From positions 24,668 to 88,667 of the forward strand of contig PBMP01000006.1 of NCBI GenBank assembly GCA_002722705.1: a stretch of 64,000 nt of DNA, in the 5' to 3' direction. Shown here piece after piece: positions 26,930 through 34,420 of this stretch. The notes under the pieces are model-generated. The model ran no database searches. It had not been told where the DNA came from and was given only the letters and a program-made list of their open reading frames with translations. Source of the DNA: Pseudobdellovibrionaceae bacterium. Its GTDB lineage: Bacteria; Bdellovibrionota; UBA1018; UBA6935. The translations under genes were made by a program, and so were the position numbers. Position 1 is the stretch's first letter. Each line of letters opens with the position of its first letter.

Positions 26930-27028
26930 ATCTATAGATTCTATTGTGCTTTGTCGATAGACAGAAGGAAATTTTGTAGATAATTAAAGGAAAAAGCCGG
27001 TCGTCGTTTTTTCTTTTAGGAGTATAGA

Positions 27029-27688
27029 ATGCGAAACTTATTTCTTATTTTAGCGCTTTTTTCATCATCTCAAGTTTTTGCAGGTGAGCTTTTTAATGCC
27101 GTTACTTGCTATTTTGATTCACGTAATAATGATCAAATGGTCTTAAATTTTTATTTAAGAGCTTTAAATTATTGTGAAAATTCGAAATTTGATTCCAAAG
27201 CAGTAGTGACTCTTGAGTCTGTGGGAAAAAATAGTTGGATATCAACCTACAGTGGAGTGCTTTCAGGTTTAGATGTTTTAGGGCGTCGAAAATTTTCTAC
27301 ACAAGAATTTGAATTCACTTATTTTGATGATTTGAATACACAAAAAGGTGAGGCAACTTTAGATAACCGCCTTTTAGAAGGAGTTCCATCGATCACAAAT
27401 TTGACTTGTGATTATCACTACAGTGATCTCGACTGTATGTCTGGATCAGGTGATTTAGCTTACCCAAGTTATCCGAGTTATCCGAGTTATCCGAGTCATC
27501 CGAGTTATCCAAGCTACCCGAGTTACCCGAGCTATCCAAGTCATCCGAGTTACCCGAGCTATCCGAGTTACCCGAGCTATCCAAGTCATCCAAGTTACCC
27601 AAGTCATCCAAGTTATCCGCTTCAGATAAAGAACCGAAGTACGACTCAACGTGTTTTTTGGAATAAAGTAAAGAAGATGTTTAAATAA
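27029..27688 (+). CDS. Exported protein with Tyr-Pro-Ser tandem repeat
   Basis: 219 residues. TAGGAG lies upstream of the ATG. The signal peptide is MRNLFLILALFSSSQVFAG with cleavage after VFA. Residues ~19-143 are a small domain with four Cys, unrecognised. Residues ~145-197 are 17 consecutive three-residue units (YPS, with every fifth unit HPS for the first three periods) followed by YP. The tail is basic (KNRSTTQRVFWNKVKKMFK). Such Pro/Tyr/Ser repeats are typical of extended, cross-linked or adhesive extracellular stalks, which is a parallel and not evidence. It is convergent with the PAS gene, with a short hairpin terminator between. Function unknown. Confidence 0.75.
   Translation: MRNLFLILALFSSSQVFAGELFNAVTCYFDSRNNDQMVLNFYLRALNYCENSKFDSKAVVTLESVGKNSWISTYSGVLSGLDVLGRRKFSTQEFEFTYFDDLNTQKGEATLDNRLLEGVPSITNLTCDYHYSDLDCMSGSGDLAYPSYPSYPSYPSHPSYPSYPSYPSYPSHPSYPSYPSYPSYPSHPSYPSHPSYPLQIKNRSTTQRVFWNKVKKMFK
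27461..27619 (+). repeat. In-frame 9-base tandem repeat encoding YPS/HPS
   Basis: 53 codons of TAY/CAT-CCR-AGY. They follow the pattern YPS x4, HPS, YPS x4, HPS, YPS x4, HPS, then YPS, HPS, YP. This gives a 45-base higher-order period over three rounds. Near-identical units make copy-number change by slippage likely, always in frame. Confidence 0.95.
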
Positions 27689-27705
27689 AAACAGGTTCTG
27701 TTTTT
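27687..27705. terminator. Short bidirectional terminator hairpin
   Basis: AAAAACAG (27687-27694), GTT loop, CTGTTTTT (27698-27705): a perfect 8-bp stem that ends in a T-run on both strands. It sits between the convergent YPS-repeat gene and the PAS gene. It has few G/C pairs, so it is probably weak. Confidence 0.5.
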
Positions 27706-28192
27706 ACCGATATGCTGCTTTTCTTAGTGTTGTTTGAAGTTTTTTGACTCGATCTTGTAGGTTTTCAATTTCGATTTTTTGAGTTTCGTTGAGGTGAATC
27801 ACTTTGTGGTATTTTGCTTGAACAAGAAATTCAGATGATGTGTCTCTTAAGGTGGTGTAGCCACCTACGATTTCTCCGTTTTCTTTAATAGGAGCACAGT
27901 GGATACTGACTCTTACTTTGCGTTCACCTGAGGTTGCAGGAATTTCATGTAATTTAAAAGAGTCTCCTTGAGTATAGCTATCTTTAATTCGATGTTCCGC
28001 AGTTTTGTCATTAAGCTTAAAAACCTCATGTATTTTTAATCCGATCGCTCTATTCTTTGAGCGAAATCCTAAGAACGTTTTCATGGGTTGATTTAAGTAA
28101 ATGATGGTACCTGATGTATCTAAAACAGCAACAGGGTCAATGGAGTGATCAATTACGAATTGTGATTTTTTTACAAATTCTTCAAGACTCAT
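27704..28192 (-). CDS. PAS domain protein
   Basis: 162 residues. A single PAS domain covers ~10-125: DPVAVLDTSGTIIYLNQPMKTFLGFRS, a typical PAS core, and IKENGEIVGGYTTLRDTSSE, the closing beta-sheet with a PAC-like end. It finishes with a ~30-residue coiled coil (HLNETQKIEIENLQDRVKKLQTTLRK). There is no kinase, GGDEF or HTH output domain, so it probably senses a ligand and signals by interaction. The start overlaps the upstream STAS-like gene by 11 bases, a coupled pair. Partner and signal are not apparent. Confidence 0.85.
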   Translation of the reverse strand: MSLEEFVKKSQFVIDHSIDPVAVLDTSGTIIYLNQPMKTFLGFRSKNRAIGLKIHEVFKLNDKTAEHRIKDSYTQGDSFKLHEIPATSGERKVRVSIHCAPIKENGEIVGGYTTLRDTSSEFLVQAKYHKVIHLNETQKIEIENLQDRVKKLQTTLRKAAYR

Positions 28193-28739
28193 TTTCTTTT
28201 AAGTTCTCCCGAAGTGAATAAAAATATTCATCTACATCAAAATCAGGTTCCCAGTTTCCTTTTTCTTTGAGTGTTCCTAAAGGACCTAGGGGGTTTGCGC
28301 AAATTTGATCAATGTCGATCTGATCTGTTTTCATCAGAATTTGCTTTGTAGAATTATCGTCTCTTAAATAATAAGGAAGATAAAAAGACTTTATTTTCAG
28401 TTCATTTTTTCCAAGAAAGCTGGGCATCATATTAATTTGGTCTAAAAACTCTGGGCTGAGTTCAATGAGCTCGATATTCATTCTTCCACGAACTGCCTCT
28501 ACAAAAAGAAGCCATTCTCTTGCTCCGCACGAGTTGACCTGAGTTACCCCTTTTAGATTGATCTGAAAGCGAATGTTGTTTCTGTTTAGATCAGTCATGT
28601 GAGTTACGAGGTCTCCCAGATTGACATCCTCATTTAAAAGTCCAGTCATGGAAATGACCTGATGAGTTCCGTCGTAAAGAGACTCAATAATAAATTGTCT
28701 TGAGTAAGCGTCTATATGTTCCCCGTGCATCTCTTTCAT
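28182..28739 (-). CDS. STAS-like domain protein
   Basis: 185 residues. The central ~100 residues fit a STAS fold: QVISMTGLLNEDVNLGDLVTHM, a strand RFQINLKGVTQVNSCGAREWLLF with the Ser/Cys at the usual phosphorylation-loop position, then IELIELSPEFLDQINMMPSF. SpoIIAA-type and MlaB-type STAS proteins act by protein contact, often switched by phosphorylation. The C-terminal ~55 residues are an acidic extension. It is cotranscribed with the PAS protein (11-base overlap), which may form a small sensor/relay. It is upstream of the terminator of the next gene on the same strand. A PP2C phosphatase is encoded elsewhere in the window, but there is no direct link. Confidence 0.7.
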   Translation of the reverse strand: MKEMHGEHIDAYSRQFIIESLYDGTHQVISMTGLLNEDVNLGDLVTHMTDLNRNNIRFQINLKGVTQVNSCGAREWLLFVEAVRGRMNIELIELSPEFLDQINMMPSFLGKNELKIKSFYLPYYLRDDNSTKQILMKTDQIDIDQICANPLGPLGTLKEKGNWEPDFDVDEYFYSLRENLKENES

Positions 28740-28764
28740 TGTCTAGTAATTACGCCGGTTTTAC

Positions 28765-28819
28765 AAAAAAAAAGCCTCAAAAACGCACGAAAGAATTTTA
28801 TTTCCCGCGTTATGAGGCT
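28765..28819 (-). terminator. Rho-independent terminator after the Arg-tailed exported protein
   Basis: On the minus strand AGCCTCA (28819-28813) begins a stem that closes with TGAGGCT (28779-28773), followed by T8 (28772-28765). The inner bases AACGC/GCGTT extend the pairing around a ~20-base loop. Confidence 0.8.
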
Positions 28820-28850
28820 GTTTTTAATGACTTAATGAGTTAAAGATAAA

Positions 28851-30302
28851 CTATCTTGGCCTTCGAGAGGGCGTTGATCGTCGGTTTCTAGGTCTTCTTT
28901 CTCTTGATTCAGTCGTTCTAGGAGGAGAAGAACGTCTGGGTTGTACTCTGGTCCTTTTTCGTTTTGGTCTCTGAATTTTTGGAGAAGGCGATTTATGATT
29001 TGATGATTCAATCCAGATGACTTGCCTAATCGGTCGTACGAATCTTCTTGTTGAAGGCATTTTTCTGACTGTACGGTGATAGTCTCTGACATTTTGATAA
29101 CGAGAAGGAAGAATCATTTTTTGAGACTCAGGATAATAGATGTATTTTCCAGAGCGAACTCGTTTTGGAAGAACGGTAAGCATTCCACCGGAAGCAGAAA
29201 GCCAGGCTACCATTTGATCCCATCGTGTGATTCGTTTTCTTTGGTAGGTTCCAATCAATGAGCGGTGGTAGAAGCTTCTAGCCCACGCTCTTTGAAGAAG
29301 TCGATACTGAGTTTTTCGGGTGATTTGCCCTCGATAAACAAGGTAGTCACCGCTTAAAAATTCGCTTCGAGGTACGATCGTTGTTCCAAAAGTGAACAGT
29401 TGAGGATAAAAGACCGCTGTAGCCATATTTTGACTTAAGTTCCAATAACCATCGTCAAATCCATATCCTGCTGAATAGGTGAGATCTGAGCGAAACGGAA
29501 GCCAACCAACCATTCCCTCTCCCCATGTAAAAATGGATTCTTCCTGAAAAAAGAAAGTTGCACTATGAGGACGATAATTAAAGTTTGGATTTGGCGTCCA
29601 GACCCACCCCCAAACGGAATGATGTCGAAAGTATCCATAGTGGTAAAGGTAATTATAGACTGGGATGTATGAATGGAAGACTAGTTGTTTTCCATCTTGT
29701 GCCCATATTCCATCGGAATAAGGAACCCATTCTGAATCTAAGAGATAAAGGGAGTACCAGGTTTTTCCACGAATAGTCACAGCAGTGGCGTGTCCATTAA
29801 GGACACAACTTGGATTGAGTTTTGGACAAAACTGACTCAGTTCGGATTCTAAACCAATCACATGGCGATAAGAAACAGGCTTCGTTGGCGTAATTTGAAT
29901 GGAATGTTCTTTGATGGTTCCTTGGTCTGAGAAGGACGCTGTGAGAGTCACTGGTTGTTGATCAATCACATGATAAATCACTCCGTCTGTGGTCATTTCA
30001 AAAAAGTTTTGTTCACTGGTTTCGCATCCATAGATTGGATCACAAGAGCTTTGAACAGAGTCATTTGCTTTCCATGAAATTAAATCTTTCTTTTCATGGA
30101 TGGTGATCGGTCCACCGCTTGGTTGGGATCGTAGAATGTTTGCTTCCAGAAACACAGCAGTAACATCAGCAGAGACTTGATAATTCCCTGTTTTTGAAAT
30201 GCCTTGATGATTGACTTGTGTGATTCGAATCGTATCTCCATAAGAGAGTTTTGATGCGCAAAGCGTCAATAAAAAGATAAAGAAAGTCCTCATTTTTTTC
30301 AT
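28851..30302 (-). CDS. Exported protein with Trp/Pro-rich motifs and Arg-rich tail
   Basis: 483 residues. AGGAGA lies eight bases before the ATG. The signal peptide is MKKMRTFFIFLLTLCASKLSYG. The middle contains repeated W-x-P-type motifs: EWVPYSDGIWAQDG, VWGWVWTPNPNFNY, GWLPFRSDLTY. These resemble the DUF6600-like 'WxPYxxGxW' modules found after FecR domains in Gram-negative exported proteins. The last ~75 residues are strongly basic (Arg/Lys/Pro/Ser, RPKRKRTRVQPRRSSPP and RRSTPSRRPR), an unusual tail for a secreted protein that might bind acidic polymers such as DNA, LPS or teichoic-like glycans. It is on the same strand as the UDG-like gene, with 21 bases between, so probably the same operon. 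Function unknown. Confidence 0.72.
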   Translation of the reverse strand: MKKMRTFFIFLLTLCASKLSYGDTIRITQVNHQGISKTGNYQVSADVTAVFLEANILRSQPSGGPITIHEKKDLISWKANDSVQSSCDPIYGCETSEQNFFEMTTDGVIYHVIDQQPVTLTASFSDQGTIKEHSIQITPTKPVSYRHVIGLESELSQFCPKLNPSCVLNGHATAVTIRGKTWYSLYLLDSEWVPYSDGIWAQDGKQLVFHSYIPVYNYLYHYGYFRHHSVWGWVWTPNPNFNYRPHSATFFFQEESIFTWGEGMVGWLPFRSDLTYSAGYGFDDGYWNLSQNMATAVFYPQLFTFGTTIVPRSEFLSGDYLVYRGQITRKTQYRLLQRAWARSFYHRSLIGTYQRKRITRWDQMVAWLSASGGMLTVLPKRVRSGKYIYYPESQKMILPSRYQNVRDYHRTVRKMPSTRRFVRPIRQVIWIESSNHKSPSPKIQRPKRKRTRVQPRRSSPPRTTESRERRPRNRRSTPSRRPR

Positions 30303-30323
30303 ATAAATTTCTCCTAAGTGAAA

Positions 30324-32531
30324 TTAGAGTCCGAGTGTTTCTAAGGCTTCTTCTTCAGAGGCACTGAGTGGACGAAGTGTTTTCCGGGTTGATGTTGACC
30401 AATAAGGGGCAAAGATTTTAAAAATCTTACCATCGGTTGAACGGTAAACCCGGTCTCCTGCAGTCCCTACCCACCGAGGAAGTCCGTAAGGGAGGTCTTT
30501 TCTTAAGATAGGAATTGCTTTCTCGCTTTGTCGGAACATGACATGAGTTTTGCTAAATTCCATTTGTGAAAGAGTTTCCCAAGCGAGTTCATAGCTCTTC
30601 GTAAGGGAGACCACAGGTAAAGAGCCATCATGAATCTTTTGAATTTCACGATCCGACTGAGATCCAAGGGTAAAGATGAGTTGAACTCGCTCTGGATCAA
30701 TGAGTTTTTTAAAAACACTTTTTCTCCAAGCTCGAGTTTCATTTAAAAGTTTTTCTTGATCCGAGTCAGAGACGCCAAGAGAGTCAACGGGAAGACTTCT
30801 AAGAATTACATATTGACTTCCAACTCCTATGGATTGAAGAAAGGCTTGAAGTTTTTGGCCTTCGTATCCAGTCAAAGCTCGTCCTGTCCATAAATCATCA
30901 TGAGAAAATTGATCTGCAAGAATAACTACTTCAGCCTCATCTGGTCTTCCTCGAAAAACTGGAAATCCTTGGTCTCGAAGAGAAGAAGGGCGGGTTACTT
31001 TTGCGTTTTTATATGGATCTTCAAAGAAAGGGATTCCTTCAATGAGACCACGGAATGCTGAAGCCCAATAGTCTGAAGGTCCAAAATCAAAGTATTTATA
31101 ATTTGTTTTATTCGGCTCATAAGGAACATCAGCCTGCCCACGAGGCATTTGATAAAATGTGTGGGGACGATAAGCATCTTTTGGTCTTCGACTAAATCCC
31201 TCGTACTTTCCTTTTTTATTTCTTACGAGTTCAATCGATGCTCCTCCGTCTCTTCGAGTGGTTCGAGTGGTTCCAGACCCCATAAATTCGGTAAGTCCAT
31301 ACCTAAAGTCTCTTCTTGGGATTTTGATATTTCGATATTTAAAGCCCTCGTCAAAGGGTTGATCAAGATTATGGTCGACAGGAAGATTCCAAGAAGAGTT
31401 TTCCTGAAATTCTCTGACGTCTTTGAGTGCTGAAGAGAAGTTTTTGGAAAGAGTTGGGCTATTGGACCCCGGATGCTTAACTTTGATAAAACGAACATCA
31501 GTATTTACTGAGCTTAGTCCTTTGAGCGATTGTTTTTTGCCTTCCACTAAACAACTGTAAAGATCGGTACCTAATTGTCGTTTATCCATGAGACCCTGAC
31601 CGTTGATTCCACCTGTCTTTTTTACAATATTTTTTAGAACTCGATCTGAGTTGAGTCGAGATTTAAGAAGCTGTTGATCTTTGTTTTCTGAAAAATCAAA
31701 ATCACTCATCTTCTCTCCTGGTTCAAGAAGAAGGTTTTTTCCTTTTTCATCTACAGGGAAATAAAACTTACGATTTCCACCTGCAGATACGGATCCATAT
31801 TGAATCATTTGAACATTTTTTTCAGCGTCCCGACTTGGTCGACAGCTCCCGCCTCTAGAGAGAATGTAAGTACCTAGGGTATCTTGGGCTCCACCACCGA
31901 CTGCGATGATCAGTTTGAGGCTCTCTGGATTACTTTGAACGACATGGTCGATCAGTGCATTTCGGTGCTTAACAATTGGGCTATTCTCATATTGAGAAAG
32001 TTTGAGCATCGGATAAGGAAGTTGATTTTGATATTTAAGTTTTCCATTAATCATGATGGGAGCGTACTCGGCGTATTGACCTTTGATTGTGTAAGCAAAA
32101 GTATTAATGAATAAATAACTTTCATCGATTCCCATCGCTTTTAGAGCATTTTGCATTCGACCACCTGTTCCTCCAGTAAAGGAACGGTAAGAAACATTTT
32201 CGTCTTGAGCACCTTCTTGTCCAATGATCAGAACCTTCACCTCGTTTTTACCTAGCCGTCCTCGGTAGAACATGGGACCAAATTTCCATCGAAATTTATC
32301 ACTACGATCATTCTTGTTTTCTTTTAAGGCTTGAAGTCCAAGTGCCCGGTAATTAGGTGTGTGAGCAAAAAGTTTTGCGTAACCTCTTCCCGCTTCTGTA
32401 CTCATATCTGGTCCACGATCAAACTCATCAAAGCGACCTCTTTCGTCTTTAACAAGAGAGTCTTTTGCAAAACTGTTTAAGCTTAAAACGAAAAGAACAA
32501 GATAAGATCGTAGAATAATTTTTGATTTCAT
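30324..32531 (-). CDS. Exported protein with two uracil-DNA-glycosylase-fold domains
   Basis: 735 residues from the ATG at 32531. GGAG is seven bases before it, and the longer start at 32543 would place that GGAG inside the gene. The signal peptide is MKSKIILRSYLVLFVLSLNSFA. Domain 1 (~95-380): LIIGQEGAQDE (motif A position, G104-E111), YRSFTGGTGGRMQNALKAMG, VKHRNAL then LKLIIAVGGGAQDTL, and RFIKVKHPGSNSP (HPG at 353-355, where family 4/5 UDGs have HPS/HPA). Domain 2 (~530-660): VVILADQF, TGRALTGYEGQKLQAFLQSIG and VQLIFTLGSQSDREI, without an obvious HP motif, so it is degenerate. A secreted UDG fold is unexpected, since UDGs repair DNA in the cytosol. No 4Fe-4S Cys set is seen. The substrate is unknown. 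Confidence 0.72.
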   Translation of the reverse strand: MKSKIILRSYLVLFVLSLNSFAKDSLVKDERGRFDEFDRGPDMSTEAGRGYAKLFAHTPNYRALGLQALKENKNDRSDKFRWKFGPMFYRGRLGKNEVKVLIIGQEGAQDENVSYRSFTGGTGGRMQNALKAMGIDESYLFINTFAYTIKGQYAEYAPIMINGKLKYQNQLPYPMLKLSQYENSPIVKHRNALIDHVVQSNPESLKLIIAVGGGAQDTLGTYILSRGGSCRPSRDAEKNVQMIQYGSVSAGGNRKFYFPVDEKGKNLLLEPGEKMSDFDFSENKDQQLLKSRLNSDRVLKNIVKKTGGINGQGLMDKRQLGTDLYSCLVEGKKQSLKGLSSVNTDVRFIKVKHPGSNSPTLSKNFSSALKDVREFQENSSWNLPVDHNLDQPFDEGFKYRNIKIPRRDFRYGLTEFMGSGTTRTTRRDGGASIELVRNKKGKYEGFSRRPKDAYRPHTFYQMPRGQADVPYEPNKTNYKYFDFGPSDYWASAFRGLIEGIPFFEDPYKNAKVTRPSSLRDQGFPVFRGRPDEAEVVILADQFSHDDLWTGRALTGYEGQKLQAFLQSIGVGSQYVILRSLPVDSLGVSDSDQEKLLNETRAWRKSVFKKLIDPERVQLIFTLGSQSDREIQKIHDGSLPVVSLTKSYELAWETLSQMEFSKTHVMFRQSEKAIPILRKDLPYGLPRWVGTAGDRVYRSTDGKIFKIFAPYWSTSTRKTLRPLSASEEEALETLGL

Positions 32532-32624
32532 AAGAATCTCCATGGATTAAGGTGCGCAGGCGTGCAGTATCCATCAAAATTCTTTTTGGCAATAAAATTA
32601 AAGGAGATGCTCTGAGTCAGATTT

Positions 32625-33779
32625 TTACATCGAACTTAAATCTTGGTCGTATATTCTCCAGCGTCGATAGAGCGGAGCTTGGAGTTCTTTCCACGGACGA
32701 TTCATTGCTTCATTATCTTCAAGAATCCATGACGCTTCTCCGGCAACGACCCCGTACTCTTTTGCTCTTCTAAAAGATTCATAGGTGAAGAGATTAAAAA
32801 TCCCTTCTTTTCTATATTCAGACTTTACTCCCAGGGTCAGAATTCGAACAGTTTTTAAAAAACGTTTCCCCAGCAATATTTTTAAAACGCCTGTTGGAAA
32901 TAGTCTTCCGTTTTTTATTCTTTTAAAAATCCAATTGAAGTCTGGAAGAGCGAGCATGAATCCTGCGGCTTTTCCGTCTTTTTCAGCAATGAACGCAAAA
33001 CGTGGGTCTACCAGCATCTTCATATCTTTTGCGGCGTGAATAAACTCTTCTTGAGTCATGGGAACAAAACCCCAGTTGTCTTCCCATGCAGAGTTGTAGA
33101 TATCGAAACAAATTTCAATTTCGCGATCAAAATTTTTAAGATCAAAATCTCGAAATTTAAATCCAGATTCTGCAAGTTTTTGTTTTGCTCTTTGAATTTT
33201 TTCTTCCGGAATGTGTTTCATAAACTCGGTAGGAAGAAGATAAGCAACAAGGTCTTTTGCATCACTAAAACCGGCTTTTTCATGTAACTCTTGATAGTAT
33301 TTTGGGTTCCAAGTAGTCATTAAAGTAGGATGTTGACTTTGCCCTCTCACTAAAAGGCCGCATTCGTGGTTTGTAGAAGGACTCATCGGACCTCTCATGT
33401 GAGTTTTCCCTCGTTTTTTTAACCAGGTTCGTGCTACATCAAAAAGACGATTAGCAACTTCTTGATCGTCAATGCATTCAAAAAAACCGTAAAATCCTAC
33501 TTGATCTTTATGGAACTCGTTATGAGCATGATTGTCAATGGCAGCTATTCTTCCTACCCACTGACCATTTCTTGTGGCCATAAAAAGTTGGATTTCAGCT
33601 TTTTTATAGAAAGGATTTTTTTCGGTATCCAGAGCGTCCCACACTGTTGCGCGAAGGGGAGGAACCCATTGTGGATGATCTTTCTTGTTATAAATTTTCC
33701 ATGGGAAACCAATAAACTTTTTAGTGAGTGATTTATCACTAGGATGGAAAGAAACAATATCGATCGGATGTGTGTTCAT
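32625..33779 (-). CDS. GNAT-family N-acetyltransferase-like protein
   Basis: 384 residues. There are two GNAT-like halves. The first has PWKIYNKKDHPQWVPPL, ATRNGQWVGRIAAIDNHAHNEFH and FYGFFECIDDQEVANRLFDVARTWLKKRGKTHMRGPMSPSTNHECGLL. The second has FAFIAEKDGKAAGFMLALPDFNW and the acetyl-CoA-binding-like region ILTLGVKSEYRKEGIFNLFTYESFRRAKEYG. This full-length architecture recurs in many delta-proteobacterial and Bacteroidetes genomes as an uncharacterised N-acetyltransferase. The substrate is unknown. There is an isolated promoter region of ~150 bases upstream. It is probably cytosolic; no signal peptide is seen. Confidence 0.82.
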   Translation of the reverse strand: MNTHPIDIVSFHPSDKSLTKKFIGFPWKIYNKKDHPQWVPPLRATVWDALDTEKNPFYKKAEIQLFMATRNGQWVGRIAAIDNHAHNEFHKDQVGFYGFFECIDDQEVANRLFDVARTWLKKRGKTHMRGPMSPSTNHECGLLVRGQSQHPTLMTTWNPKYYQELHEKAGFSDAKDLVAYLLPTEFMKHIPEEKIQRAKQKLAESGFKFRDFDLKNFDREIEICFDIYNSAWEDNWGFVPMTQEEFIHAAKDMKMLVDPRFAFIAEKDGKAAGFMLALPDFNWIFKRIKNGRLFPTGVLKILLGKRFLKTVRILTLGVKSEYRKEGIFNLFTYESFRRAKEYGVVAGEASWILEDNEAMNRPWKELQAPLYRRWRIYDQDLSSM

Positions 33780-33929
33780 AATAAGGCCACCTTTGCTTTT
33801 TTGGATGATTAAGCATTACCTCGAGAGTCTTGAGACTACAATCTTTTAGTCGGATGTTTCTTTTTTCTGACTAAAAAAATATGTTTTTTATCAGAAGCCT
33901 TTTTTGTTGAGTTTGATAGGATAAAGCTT

Positions 33930-34415
33930 ATGAAAATTTCTCTCCTTCCTTTTGAGCAAAGTCCTTTCAATGTTCAAATTGAAATTTCTCAAGATCAGCA
34001 TACGGAAATCAGATTTAAAGTCTGTGGACCCGTTTCTGAATTGGAGAATTGGGAGGTTCCTTTTGATTTAAGCCGCGAAGACCGAATCTGGGAATCGACT
34101 TGTTTTGAAGTTTTTCTTACAGAAAAAGATTCGACGCGTTACCAAGAGGTGAATCTTTCAAGAACAGGAGCATGGAATCTTTATTCATTTGATTCGACTC
34201 GAGTAGGAATGAAACCTTCGGATCCATTTTTTGAATTTGAAGCGATTTCAGATGGAGTCAGATTGCTTCTCCCGCATGGCGTTTGTTTAGAAAAAATCGG
34301 AATCTCTACCATTTTAAAAGAGAAGTCAGGGAAGATTCATTATTTTGCTCTTTGTCATATTGGGGATCGTCCTGATTTTCATGCTCGCGAAACATGGACT
34401 TTATCGTTAGACTAG
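33930..34415 (+). CDS. DOMON-like domain protein
   Basis: 161 residues. AGGA is eight bases before the ATG. The sequence is a beta-sandwich of the DOMON-like type: FKVCGPVSELE..., REDRIWESTCFEVFLTEKDSTRYQEVNLSRTGAWNLYSFDSTR, then HYFALCHIGDRPDFHARETW. The conserved elements ('LWE..CFE.F', 'YWE.N.S..G.W..Y.F..YR') are characteristic of a cytosolic DOMON-like family found beside DUF1343/NamZ genes. The role is probably carbohydrate or cofactor binding; unknown in detail. It is first gene of a four-gene operon with NamZ, rhodanese and the SH3b protein. Confidence 0.85.
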   Translation: MKISLLPFEQSPFNVQIEISQDQHTEIRFKVCGPVSELENWEVPFDLSREDRIWESTCFEVFLTEKDSTRYQEVNLSRTGAWNLYSFDSTRVGMKPSDPFFEFEAISDGVRLLLPHGVCLEKIGISTILKEKSGKIHYFALCHIGDRPDFHARETWTLSLD

Positions 34416-34420
34416 TTTGT

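Noticed and set aside
27461..27619. CRISPR-like array
   Set aside because: Units are 9 bases, contiguous, without spacers and in frame; it is a protein-coding minisatellite.
27393..27649. Asp/Ser/Gly-rich and Thr/Arg/Trp-rich frames antisense to the YPS repeat
   Set aside because: Both are products of the 9-base repeat read on the other strand; no start signals.
33872..33892. Terminator near the GNAT/DOMON divergent genes
   Set aside because: TTTAGTC/GACTAAA repeat has no T-run in a useful position on either strand and lies between divergent 5' ends.
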